Of a DNA stretch of 64,000 bases, positions 44,641-57,148 are shown piece after piece. The notes under the pieces are model-generated. The model searched no databases and was not told the origin of the DNA. It saw only the letters and a list, made by a program, of their open reading frames with translations. The stretch covers positions 58,876,714 to 58,940,713 of the forward strand of contig OZ021732.1 of assembly GCA_963978545.1 (NCBI GenBank). Direction: 5' to 3'. Source of the stretch: Linyphia triangularis. Its lineage: Eukaryota > Arthropoda > Arachnida > Araneae > Linyphiidae. The translations under genes were made by a program, and so were the position numbers. Every line of letters begins with the position of its first letter. Positions within the stretch are counted from its first letter, which is position 1.

Positions 44641-45388
44641 TATCATGCTTTTTGTAGAATCTTGTATTGTTGCAGAATATTAAGATATATATTTTACTCA
44701 TTGCTGTGATTCTAAATTTGCTTTTACAGAAACGCATGCCAATGTTAAATTGCAAAATGCATTTTTATTACATTCAAAAGGCAGCACAAAAGCAAATTGT
44801 GACAAAACTAGTTCATTGTCTTGTTTTTTCGAAGCTTGAAATATATAACTTGCAAAATTTTTATAATTTTCATTTCTACTTGCGTCGTGTGCATCAACAT
44901 TGAAGAATATTTTACAGGTTAAATTTATTGGGTATCGTATATACTACGACAGTTTTTCTTCTCGACGCTTTACATATCAACGATATTTTAGTTTCAATCA
45001 AAACAAATTCAATAATGCTTCAGTCTTCAAGGGCGATATTAACATTTATTAAAAGATCCTCAATTATGAATAAAAGAAAATAAGTTCATTTTATTTTTAG
45101 AAACATTTTCAAATCCCGATAACGATCCGCGACCACATATTGCTTGGAATAAAGCGAGGATTAGCCTCAAATTGTAAACAATATCACGTGATCCTCCTTT
45201 AACCAATAGCAAGCGTCGTTACATACTTCCGTGGGTTATCCAAAGGAAACACTCGGATTAAGAAATCCACGGTTAAGATTAGACTGTGAATAACGTTACG
45301 AGTTAAACTATGGATTATCGTTAATTCGCGGATTTCGTAACCCAGGTTTAAACTGCGGTTTATTCCTTGACTGTGAATAAGGCCGTTA

Positions 45389-45434
45389 GAGTCACAATCG
45401 CAATTTTAATAGCGTCCAGTATGTCTTCACGCAT
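45389..45434 (-). pseudogene. Tc1-like transposase pseudogene, N-terminal 15 codons
   Basis: On the minus strand the ATG at 45434 reads MREDILDAIKIAIVTL, the expected start of a Tc1 transposase, and runs straight into the Harbinger-like element. The continuing residues (RSERFSKQLIV) are on the other side of the insertion, near 39405. Confidence 0.82.
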
Positions 45435-45601
45435 CCTATTTTTTTAACTAAGAGCTAACTCAAACTGTCAAATAACCCTTTTTACTCTTACTTGCACTAC
45501 AGTTGCACATTTATGCAAAATTTATCATCAACGCTGACTAATCACGAAATTTTGCTTCTCTGAGAATATTTTAATTTTTGAAACATTTCAATATTTTTTT
45601 T

Positions 45602-45639
<38 letters not shown>

Positions 45640-48088
45640 TATAAATACGTATGAACAATATATCATACGTGAGCTTACTCTGAACACTTAATAATTTAAT
45701 CGTTTATCCTTTTTGTTTATTTTAACAGATATCAAGTATTTTCTAAAGCAATGCAATGGTTCTTTTGGTTATTCAACTATTTTGAGTTGGAGTTGTATAA
45801 CTACATATAATCTAAATGAGATAATATTGATCAACTAAGTCAAATCGGCATTATCTTATAATGCTTGGCATCCATGCTAAAATAAAATGTCAAAATTACA
45901 TTATCTAAAAATATAAATTTCCCAGTCTAATATTCAAGATTTTTTTTCTTTAAATTTAAAAATTCGAACAGTTAAATAGGTTTATTACAAATATCAAAGC
46001 TCATAATTCCCTAATATTCAACTTTATGTCTGTCATGAAGGCCGTTGATAAATAAAGTTAATTTAATATGTGGCACTTAAAATCAGCATCTTTAATTCGT
46101 ATAGTGGATTTAACGTATCTAAAATATCAGATCTAATACTCTCCTAAATTGCCAAATTTTAGAATAGATATAATCAAAGGAATGACAGCAGCCGGATCAA
46201 GTTTTAAACAACGCATTTAATTACAATAAGGGTTACGAGATTACACACAAATCGAACTTACCCCACATCGGGCTTGAGAAAACAGGTACGCGACCCATCA
46301 CGGTCGAAATCAAAGTTAGAGTTCAAACTGAATACAGGACTCTGGCCCTCAAAGGTTCTGAGAGAGAGTTAAGTGTCTAAGGTGACTGCCAAGTGGAGTC
46401 TTAGAATATGAATGTCAAAAATCAAAAATGTTCTCTCATCTTTACTTTTTTGCAAAACCTCTTAAAAACTCACTTGTTGGTCGTATCGGAGAGAGGTATG
46501 TTACGTACTTACAATTGGTCACCTGTAAGAATAGAAGGCTGTCACAAACACGTCTTCGTATCCTCTGGTTGGAAAAGCGGTTCATCTTTGTAGTGGCGGT
46601 GTGTAGGTGTCTTAAATCCTGAACTGTCGCGAAAGTGTCCAAAATGACGCCAATGTCTAGCTATGTTTGGCTTCCCTGACAACTGGATATATGATGCATT
46701 CTTATAATAAGTGAGTTTTACATTTGTTGGTCAGACGCCGCGTCTACAAGTCGTAGCAGAATTGCCACAAAAGAGGAAGGGGGAGGGAATTTCGTAATTT
46801 CTGTTGAAATCAAATGACTTGAATTTCCAGTGTGACGAACATAGCTTCATCACAATGTCATACATTATAATATTGTTATAATTTATTATCAAAATATTAT
46901 TTTGTAGTACGTGCTTCGTAATTTTCTTCCTCCAAAGAAAATAATTTGAATTATAAACACTAGAATTTTCTTAGAATAACGAAACATACTGTATAAAATA
47001 ATTTATTGATTTATCATCAATTATAAATTCATTTTTAATATTTAAATAAATAATATTCTTCATTAAAAAAGATTAGCCAGTTTTCAGTTTAAGGAATTTG
47101 TTTGAAATTTTAGAATCTCTTAAATTTGTTGTTTACAATATTTTCAAATATTATTTATTTGAAATAATAGCAAACAAAAGATTAAACAGTTTCTCTTTTT
47201 TCCAAGCTTATATCCTCTGATAAAAAGTGTTTAAATTTTAATCAATTATTCATGAGGCCTTCAGGTGAATATAAGATGGATATAAAACTCAAAACAACAC
47301 GATTAAAACAAAAATTGAATTTTACATCGTTTATTAGAAATTTACAAACTCATTAATCATTTTTGCACCAACTGAAAGAACTGTTAAAGTTTTCTTGAAT
47401 ATTTATAAATGGGATTTTATTTTTGTATATGGACATTATATTGAAGGCACATAAATACATCCATAATTTCTTTTCTTGTATATTTCTCTGTAAACGAATA
47501 CATACACTTCTAAAACAATCAAATAATTAATGTACCTTTCAGGAAACTAAAATTATTCAAATAATATTTAAGTCGCAAGGTTCATTAAAAAGAATGTAAT
47601 TTGGTTTCACTATATTCCAATCAGTAAAACGTAAACACACACTCTTTAATTTGTGAGAATATAATTAGCAGTTCAATGATACAATTATAAGTAAAAAATC
47701 ATGTAAATATTTAAATAAAAAATTTATACATAAACGTACATAAAATATATTTCCTTGAGTGATATCAGGTAATAAAACTATTTATATGTATGAAAAATAT
47801 TAGGCTTAAGTAATATTTCCCTCACAATATCGCTTCCTTAGAATTTGCACTATAACGAATATATAAATTGTAATTAATTCTTATTGTGTAAAAATATTAA
47901 AAAAAATCGAAGTGAATCATCACAGACCAAACATTAAATAAGATGTACTTCCTTTTCCAATGTCAGATACTAAAACTAGTTATATGAAAAAAGAAAATAT
48001 TTCTTCGGTATGCCAAATAACAATTGTCTAAACATACGAAACGCTTGATTTTAAAATGGGACTTTTGTAAACTTGGCTGAAAGCATTT
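45435..48088. other. Tc1 5' flank and AT-rich DNA with a less AT-biased pocket
   Basis: T-run near 45609-45637. About 46180-46790 is less AT-biased (CAGCAGCCGGATCAAG, CGCGACCCATCACGG, CAGACGCCGCGTCTAC) and carries overlapping 60-66-codon frames on both strands without a domain. GCGTC and GACGC in CAGACGCCGCGTCTAC form a near-palindrome. A solo LTR or an old exon are possibilities I could not establish. The rest is featureless AT-rich DNA. Confidence 0.35.
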
Positions 48089-48158
48089 GTACTTTCAATT
48101 ACCCATATGTATTACATAGGGAAATGAAAGTATAGTATTCAATCAAACAAAAAAAATC

Positions 48159-48194
<36 letters not shown>

Positions 48195-48899
48195 ATTTCT
48201 CCAAGTTTTAGAACATCCTGATTTCAAAAAAGTGATCTAGAAAAAATTTGTGTCTGTGTAAACGTGGTCAGCATAACTCCCGAACAAATTGACCTGCGAT
48301 GTTCAAATTTGGTGTGCGGGTTGGTGATGGCCCAAGGACCTACCATTAAGGTTTTCGTCAAAGTCGCGCATGCACATAAGGTACCTGCCATTACAAAAAT
48401 CATGTTTTTCAGTAATTTCTAAAAAACGTCTCTAACGATTTTGTCTAAAATCGCTGAGACAATGCCTCTTAAGGTGTTCTCCCCCCCCCCCCCTCTCCCT
48501 ACTCCGAAATTTCCATAAAAATGTTACTAGCAAAAAAAGTTGAAAAACGAATACTTTCAACACACAGTTTTTTTTCCTTAACCATACCTCATCAACGATC
48601 GTTTTTTTCTTCTCCCCTCAGTTTCGCTTTTTTTTTTTTTTTTTTTTTTTTGCAGACCCATACAAAAAATCTATTGCCAAAAATATCTCCAACCTGGCAA
48701 TTTCTTCTAATTGAATGATGAAAATATAAAAACGATAAATGATACAAATCAACGTCAGTATTATAGTATAATTAAAATTTGTGCGATGTTCCACACCCCT
48801 AGTTTCGAAATGAATGGTGAAAATATAAAAACGGTCAATGGTACAAATTGACATCAGTATTATAGTATAAGTGAAAGTTGTACAATGTTCCACACCCTT
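48089..48899 (+). repeat. Family M repeat, copy 1
   Basis: It starts with the near-palindrome TACTTTCAATTACCCATATG...GGGAAATGAAAGTA and continues with CGTGGTCAGCATAACTCCCG, TTCAAATTTGGTGTGCGGG, TTGGTGATGGCCCAAGGACC and AAAATCGCTGAG. It ends GTTCCACACCCCTAGTTT. A T-run (48163-48192) follows the start, a C-run (48481-48493) interrupts the middle, and its 3' part is duplicated with a 99-bp period (48720 and 48819). The CATAACTCC...TTTGGTGTG wording resembles Helitron-type elements but is not proof. Confidence 0.85.
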
Positions 48900-49590
48900 A
48901 GTTTTACTTTCAATTACCTATATGTATACATAGGTTAATGAAAGTAAAGTATTCGATAAATAAAAATCGAGTGTCTGTCAATGTGCATGTGTGTCTCTGT
49001 GCACGTGGTCAGCATAACTCCCAAACAAATTGACCTACCATGTTCAAATTTGGTGTGCAGGTTGGTGATGGCCCAAGGACCGACCATTAAGGTTTTCGTC
49101 AAAATCGCTCATGAGCATAAGGTACCTGCCTTTGAAAAAATCAAGTTTTTCTGTAATTGCTAAAAAACGACTCTAAAGATTTTGTTCAAAATCGCTGTGG
49201 TAATGGCTCTGAAAGTGTTATAAATATTTCCACTTCCGAAATTGTCATAAAAAGCGATAAAAACGTTACAAGTTGAAAAACGAGTGCATTTAACACAGAG
49301 CACTGTGCCCTTGAGCATCGTTCATCGACGATTGATTATTTTGCGTTTCACACACAAGCAAGAACAATGTAATCTCTATCGAATAAAACCACCATTTTTA
49401 CCATTTTGGCATGGGTATTTTTTTTTAATGTAAAAATAATTGCCAAAAATATCACCCAACTATCCATTTTTATTTAAATAATTCAAAATAAGAAAATACT
49501 AAGTAACACCATGTTCAATTTTACTGCAATAGCCAACATTATATAGTGTAATTGAAAGTTGTTCAATGTTCCTCACCCCTAGTTTTTTAT
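48900..49590 (+). repeat. Family M repeat, copy 2, in direct tandem with copy 1
   Basis: It begins TACTTTCAATTACCTATATG with the palindromic GGTTAATGAAAGTA, then repeats GTGGTCAGCATAACTCCCAA, TTGGTGATGGCCCAAGGACC, GTACCTGCC and TTGTTCAAAATCGCTG. It ends GTTCCTCACCCCTAGTTTTT. Identity to copy 1 is high in the middle section. The copies abut with no spacer. Confidence 0.88.
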
Positions 49591-50183
49591 CGTTTATGAT
49601 TTAATGAAGGTAATCAAATCATTTGGTGTTAATCCAAGAGTTTTGACGTTGATAGGCAATATTTAGTAAAGCAGAAAAATTTCTTTGCGACGTTAAAAAG
49701 GGTTTTCTTAGTAGAAATCTAATTTTAACATCAATTTCAATGTTCTCTGATAAAGAGTATGTGTTTTTCACTCTTCCGTTTTTCATATCCCCAATGTTAT
49801 CAGTTTTGAAATTTAATGTTCTGGTTCCTCACATATTACAGTTTTCCTTGATACATTTAGGTACAAATCGAATCATGGAAAATAAGCAAAATTGTAAACT
49901 CTTAAGTAGTTTTATGGTAAGGTAAACAAGACAAGTAGGTAAAAGAGACTGTGACCTTTCCAAAGTAATTTAGCTAAATCTATTTCTCGCATTGTTTTGT
50001 TCATGGTGTTAAATTAAAAGTATTTTAACATAAAATGGTATCATGTAAGTGTATTTAAAATTAAGGAATAGAATACTAACATTTAAATAACTTCCATATA
50101 ACATCTGAAAAGACTGATCAAACATTAAATTAGATTTGCAAAGCATGTTCCTTGGATAGAAGAGAGAGAGGAGGTATATGGCA

Positions 50184-50451
<268 letters not shown>

Positions 50452-50740
50452 GTTCTGTTGAGAAACACCGCAAATTTTTAAAATGGTCCAAAGTACCAAA
50501 GACACTACCAGAAAAACAATTATGATAAGCAAACTGGATGGCATCGTATAAAACTAAGAAGTACATTTTAAAAGAACACCTACCCTATGGGCAAGAGATC
50601 TAAAATACGCAGGAAGTTCTTCAAGTGACGATCAAATATAGGAATGAAATTTCATTATTATTACTTGTTTTTAGTTTTACTAAAAACGTGTTAACTTTTA
50701 AATTTGATTTTATTTAAATTTTTAAATGGAATTTACTAGT

Positions 50741-50754
50741 GGGGGGGGGGGGGG
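50741..50754. repeat. Poly(G) tract, 14 G
   Basis: Unusual in such AT-rich DNA; similar G or C runs occur at 48481-48493 (C13) and near 62348 (G12). Confidence 0.95.
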
Positions 50755-53700
50755 ATATTTACTTTAGTATACATTAATTTTATTTTTCTATTGAAATTCT
50801 TATGCTTAATATATTTTTTATTTTACTTGTGTTTATTGCTGTCATCATTTTTGTCTAATACTCTACAAGATTTTCACAGTTTCATGTTAAAAAGGGACTT
50901 TTACAAAATTTAAATTTGATGACTTGACAAAATAAATAAGTAAAAAAAAAAAAATTCTCAGCAATCTTTAAATTTGCATAGTAAAATACACTAAAGGAAT
51001 CTCCAATATTAAATCTGATGTTATTTATAACCCCACAGCTTTATTCTCTTACTGTAAAATCTAAAAATTGTCAGAAGTTCACTTTCGGAGCCAAGTGATT
51101 CATATGTATTGCTATTAATTATAATATTGTAAATAATTTTATAAAAATCTTTCACAATGAATATAAGTAAAAAAGTATCCCATATGAGATGTTAACTGAA
51201 ATAACTAATTATAGGTAGGGAAACTATTTTTGCCATGATAAGAATTCTTATTCTTCGTAAGACAAATATCTAAACAAATATATTAATTATATTCATTGCT
51301 ATCGTATAAATACTTTTATAAATTTTTACAGTAAACATCGAAAATGTATTTATTCCCTTTGCGATGGTTGGTAATTAAACTAGTTATACATAATGAAAAT
51401 ATTACTTCTTCATAATAAGCATTTATTAACTAAAGATCTTAACAAGTAATTGCACTAGAATTAAATGAGCCGATAACTTAAAAGATTTTATCTCCAATTA
51501 TTCGTCTCCAATTAAATTGCTGGCGCTTTAATTATTACTCTACCACAAATATGAACAATAATCCTTTAAAGTAAAACTTAAACCTACATATCTGATATGG
51601 TTTGAGCGTTGTCTAATTCATTAATAACGGAGACAAGTCAAGCATTTCTCCGTGAATCAGGCTTAATTTAGAGTGACTCTATATTCCGACGCCAAAATGT
51701 CATTAAACTATTCCACGATTTGACCTTAGAAACTATCTTCATTAAGCGAATGGGCATGAATTTCTGCAATATAGTTAAAGAGTTCTTTAGGAGGTTAATG
51801 TTCTTAGAGCCTGTAATATTTACCAAGAGATGATATGCTACCTTAAAAATCAGGATGTACGTTGTAACTTGAATAAGCTTCAATTATTGTCGATGAATTT
51901 GTATCTTTTTCGATTACTATTTACAATAATATGTGTTAAATTTATAAATTTTATAAGAAATATATGCAAAAGTAACGTTTATTTTGAAAGATATTTTAAA
52001 GCGATAAGTTCAGAAAAACACTGATTAAAAAAATAAAAACTATAAATTAAGTTTTTCACCAAATGTGGTATCTTTTGAAAAACGCACGGAGGGAAAATCT
52101 TTTTAGATGTAAGAAAATTTAACCACAAGAAAATGTTAACTAAGTGCAAATAAATATTATATTTCACTAGTAAAAATATTAAGATTTTTATCGCTACAGT
52201 AGAGGCATTATTTGTTATCAAATAGCTTAAACATTTTGAAAAATAAGTTGTCTACATTATATAAGATAATGGATCGATTAAAAATAAACATTAAAATAAT
52301 TACGGCAGTGATAATATGAAAACGCAACTCTGTATTAGATTAGAGATCTTTTGATAAATTGAATATTAAGTTCCATATTTTATAAAAAAATTCGCAATAA
52401 GAAAAATAAGAAACCCAAATGTCTTTAAAAATTTAAAGTGAATGTAAAGTGTTTAATTTCCAAAGATATATTTTTATTTTTTAATGATAAATAAAGTAAT
52501 AGTTTACTGTGACAAAGGCAATTTGTATGATCAACTTTTATATAAAAGAAATTCATTCGCACTCTCTGTATTAAATCTTGAAATACATTTGACTACTAGT
52601 TACTAGTATCGTGCAAATAAAATGCATTTATGCCAATAACAAGTATTAAATACGTTTTTAACTTGAAAAAAAAAAAGCTGATATAAAAAAGACCAAAGGT
52701 CAAATTCTGGAGAACGTTGACTTTTTCAGGTCAATGTCAACATTCACATAGTCGCTTGGTATATGTCCGAAATATTTGCTAAATACCCTTATTTCACAAC
52801 TACACCGGCAAATGTCTCTGTGATTGATGGTGAATATCGAATAAAAATATCTTTGTTGCGTTTTTAAATCATATTTCATTATTTAAACATATTATGATTT
52901 ATGTCAAAATAGGAGAAAGCTATAGTAATAGCACATGTAACTGGTGAATTTAAAACGAACTGAACTAACTGAAAACAGAAAATAATAACAATACAAAGCT
53001 TACTTAATTATGTGATTGACGTCATACTATCTTCTTTATTGCACCAATTTAAACTATTATGGCACTTTGAATTGCACAAGAATCCCTTGTTTTTCCCCTT
53101 GCTTTTGTCTCTCCGTAGACATTGGCTTCTCATTTCGACTTCTAGCAGAGCATGTCTGTGATCGTCGACATACACCGGGGAAGTCCGTATATATAAGAAT
53201 ATAATCAAATAATCGGTCTTTCACCGAGGTATTTGGTATATTTTGACATTCACCGGAGAAATTCGACATTCACATTAATATATATATATAACAAACCGAT
53301 AAGCTTTTGTAATTTAATATCAGAACAATAAAAATTACCGAAGAGTAACAATCTATTTAAAATTTTATGAAATTTTTGCATACGAGTACACGGTTCTTAC
53401 AATTCAATTGCAATTTTTCTCAAAACTTAATAAGTTAACAGTACTAAGTGTCGTAAAAAAGTGTATGTGTATGTCAATAAATGTTATCCAAATTTTATTT
53501 TATATGAAATAGTTCGTATTGGTGTAAATTAGTACTTCTGACAATGCCAAAGTAATTCTGATGGGCAATATTTCTTGTTATCAATAAAACTTATCTTAAC
53601 TTGGGATTGTTTAGTAACACCACACAAATTTGCTCTAGTTTCCATGAACTACTCCGATATTGAAAATATAGAGTTGCTTACACAAATCCCAAGTATACTA

Positions 53701-55515
53701 TTAAAAAAGCTTTTATACTTGAGTTACAACTTACTCATGTATAAAGGCTTCATCATAAAGGTTTCACAATTGCACTCTATCTGAAATATCTCCAAATTAT
53801 TTCTTTTTCTTCCATTTTGCTTCATATTTCCACTTATTCCAGTAAATTTCACCACCGTAATCGCTTTAACGGTTAAAAAAATAACAATAATGAAACAAGT
53901 CGGATACATCACAAACTCCAAGGAAAAGTAAAAACTTTACTGAAAAGAAACATAAAGGTAAACCCTCATATATTGGAAACTGTCTAAAGCACAGAAATCT
54001 CGGTGAAATCTGTCAGTTGCTCCTACTGACACTTCCGCGGGCAATCAAGTGCTGATATATAGAAAAAAAAATATCATATTGCGGCAGAGAAAGGACAGAT
54101 TACTTTTTACTATTTTTTATCTTTCCTCACAAATTGTTCAGGTTTCTTTTCCCTTAATTTCTAATCCCTTATCGAACAAATTTATCTTTAACTTCCCCAT
54201 CCCCTAATTGTTTTTTTTTTTTTTTTAATACTGAAGGGTTCTTTAAGAAATTGCTGGTCGTTTACTAAATAAATTACAAAATTGATACAAAGGCCGCGGG
54301 GTCTAAAACTATAGCTATATATTTTTACACAAAAAATCAAAATTAAGTGTAGCTACGGCAAATTTGATGAATCTTACCATTGACCTTAATAATAGAAAAT
54401 TGTAAAAATTGCAACCAATTAATAAAAGAATGAGAAGTATATGAAACTCTTTTTGAATGATGTGGTAAATAAGGATGATGTTTTAAAAAATCATTCAAAC
54501 TTTGAATGTTTTCGAATAGCCACTAAAATAAACGATTTTTGCCAGCAGAATAGTTCACAATTTATGTATCAAAGTTAATTAACATCCTATTGAATTGGAT
54601 AATAGCTTATCTAATTAAGAAATTTCAAATAAAACTTAAACACTTAAACGAATAAAAACTAAATAAAAACTTGTGAAACTTCCTTTCAAGATGCTACAAG
54701 CAAAATTCGAGGAGGAATTAATAATATTTAATTTCCAAGGTGGACGAGTTAAACACAATCTAATTCAGTTAGCATATCAGTTTGTTATTTAGTAGCCTCA
54801 GGATTAGAATAATGTATTTTCTTTTTTGGGATACACAAATTGTTTTATCACATGCAAAATACAACCTGAAGTGATTTATCTTTTTTATGCCATGTCGAAC
54901 AGACTAATTGGAGTTTAAGTGCCTCAGTTGTTGACATACATTGCAATAGAATAAAATTCGATATTTGTCTAGCTATGCCTTAATTTGCATTATTCAATGT
55001 AAATACTCTTGGAATATTCTATGAAATATAAATATAGATAATAGTTTTGAGTGCTTTGTGATTATCCAGTTAAGGAAACATTTTGTAACAAATGGCTGAT
55101 GATGATTAAGCGTCTGTAGTATAATTTTAAAAAGAATTTTTGTCATTACAATTTCTGGTAAATAGTTGTATATTTTGATACTTCACTAGCCATTAGCAAG
55201 TTCTTAAAGGCACCTAAACCAAACCAATACTTTTGACTTAGAGGCAGAATGTTCAACTAGGAATCAAGAATCCTCAATTTCAGATCTGACCCGAAAGATT
55301 GTCAGACCCGTGCAATTTCATTTTTCAAAAAGAAGTTGACAGGATGAAAATGTTTTTGAGTCAATTTGCAGCTAGAAAATTTACCTTGAATAAATGTCAC
55401 CCTTAAAATTTGGACTAGTTAGCATGATGGATGTTTTCATTTATGAATGGATGTTTGACGTTATACTATTAATTTCATTAAATTTACGTGTTATTTTTCC
55501 CTAATTTAAACTGTG

Positions 55516-55517
<2 letters not shown>
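50755..55517. other. AT-rich non-coding DNA
   Basis: No gene or mobile element recognised in nearly 5 kb. Overlapping short frames near 51668-52221, 53008-53269 and 53575-53921 show no family signature. A less AT-biased pocket at 53085-53275 contains CGACATACACCGGGG and GACATTCACCGGAG, two related motifs about 80 bp apart. Confidence 0.45.

Positions 55518-55591
<74 letters not shown>
55518..55591. repeat. (TA)n microsatellite
   Basis: About 37 units, with one phase break near 55580. Confidence 0.97.
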
Positions 55592-55592
<1 letters not shown>

Positions 55593-55719
55593 TTAAATTT
55601 AGAATTGACATTGATAAAAGTTTTATTAATAATAAAAAAAAACTCAGATTACCTTTGGAAACATTTTCCCTCTATATTTATCAATTTTTGTTCATAGTTT
55701 TGTGATCGAGAATTTGTAA

Positions 55720-55862
55720 ACCAGAGGTGTGGAACGATGCATATTTTCCAATTACGCTATAACATTGGTCATTCCATTAAAATTTTGTATGGTGCTATTT
55801 ACCATTTTTATGTTTTCACTCATTTAAATAAAAATGACCAGTTTAGCGATATATTTGGCAAT
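55720..55862 (-). repeat. Family M repeat, inverted 3' fragment
   Basis: The reverse complement reads GCCAAATATATCGCTAAACTG, TCATTTTTATTTAAAT and ATTATAGCG..., and ends CATCGTTCCACACCTCTGG. It follows the last 140 bp of family M copy 2 (49442-49586: GCCAAAAATATCACCCAACTA through GTTCCTCACCCCTAG). Confidence 0.7.
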
Positions 55863-56881
55863 AATATTTTAGCTAGATGTTGTAACTAAATTTTGGTGCA
55901 GTATAGAACTCGTTTGGTTCTTAAGAAAGAAAATATTTTAGTTAAATGTACGAGTTTAATATTTCTATTTGGTATTTTTTTACATGATGACAATAAGTTG
56001 AAACTTCATGCAAAGAAATTTAACAAACAGATTCCTGCTGAAAAATATATTGCTCGTTTATCTTAAAATTTAATTGTTGTTATTGTATTATTACTATACC
56101 CTTAACTAAAATGTGCTCACTAAACTTCTGATACCAAATATTTTCATTAAATAAACAGCAATTTCTAAAAGAATTTCTTATTTCATTCTTAGATATAAGA
56201 CAGGTTTCCAAAATATCGTTTCAAAATATTTTCAGCAAACAAATTGATATACTTTTACTGTTGACTGCCTCTATATATGTTTTGGGCATTTTTATGTGAT
56301 GTCTATATCGATTTACAATATAAGAAGTTTTACTGCCCGTAGTTTGTCAACTTTATTACGAAACGTAAATCTCGTATCCGTATTACTATACTGAAAAAAA
56401 GAAAAAAGAAACACTCCTTGTGTAATGAAATATCACCTAATAAAATCATCGCATATAACCATTTGATCAATTGACATGATTAATTGGGAAAACTACAGAT
56501 GTAGTGCATATATTTTATTTTCCTCGATCCAAAATTTTTAATTTATTTGCTGAACAATAATTAATAATTGTATTTAAAAACAATTGACTCAAGCCACTAA
56601 CACTAAAATTCTACTTCTACACACGTTTGTATCGCATTACATTAAGTCCATATACTAATTATGTATAATTTAGTGACATTTAATGACCGAAAACTCTAAA
56701 AAAAAACATGCTATTTTTTTAATTTTTTTTTGTTTTCAAAAAATTATAAAAGTTGAAAAGTTGTTTAGTTTAGCGAGAAAGTTTGTCACTGAATAAAGAA
56801 ATTTCCAGCCTGATAATTCTATCTGAAATCAAAATGTGAACTTTCTATGCGTTACTTTGAAATCACTCTTTTGATTAAATT
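55863..56881. other. AT-rich non-coding DNA
   Basis: Nothing recognised. Confidence 0.5.
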
Positions 56882-57148
56882 TTAACCTGTTCAGGACCGT
56901 GATCGCGTATATGTGATCAGACGATTCTTCCCTCACGGCCCGCGATATCGTATTTGTGATCAGTGTTTCCGTGCCAGCCGGCCCATCATCACACAGACGT
57001 GATTTCAGATTGGAACGTTTTATTTGAATTTAAAGGGGCAAAATGCTTAACGGGGAAAAATGCCCGGTCCCGTGCGTGCGTAGTCTCTTTGAGCGCGCGG
57101 GCCTGGGGAAGCGCTTCTTTCTCCTTTCGCCGGTCCTGAACAGGTTAA
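56882..57148. mobile_element. piggyBac-type MITE, 259 bp, GC-rich
   Basis: TTAA at 56882-56885 and 57145-57148 flank a 259-bp element. Its ends are perfect 14-bp inverted repeats CCTGTTCAGGACCG...CGGTCCTGAACAGG. The interior is far more GC-rich than anything around it (GGTCCCGTGCGTGCG, GAGCGCGCGGGCCTGGGG) and holds a TGTGATCAG motif twice. It has no coding capacity. TTAA targets with CCT ends fit a non-autonomous piggyBac element, and intact ends and target sites suggest a recent arrival. Confidence 0.88.

Larger units (their letters stand above)
39406..45388 (+). mobile_element. Harbinger/PIF-like transposon, about 5.98 kb, nested in the Tc1 pseudogene
   Basis: The element runs 39409-45385. 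Terminal inverted repeats begin CGGCCGTATTCACAGTCAAGG on the left and, read inward, CGGCCTTATTCACAGTCAAGG on the right, and agree for about 36 bp with few mismatches. A second TATTCACAGT motif occurs inverted further in (39468 and 45275). Flanks are TCA (39406-39408) and TTA (45386-45388); the disrupted Tc1 reading frame shows the original target was TTA on the plus strand, the 3-bp target of Harbinger/PIF elements. A short first exon of a possible accessory protein remains, but no intact transposase is visible. It holds a Helitron-like piece, an inverted repeat, a tandem duplication and a SINE. Confidence 0.83.
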
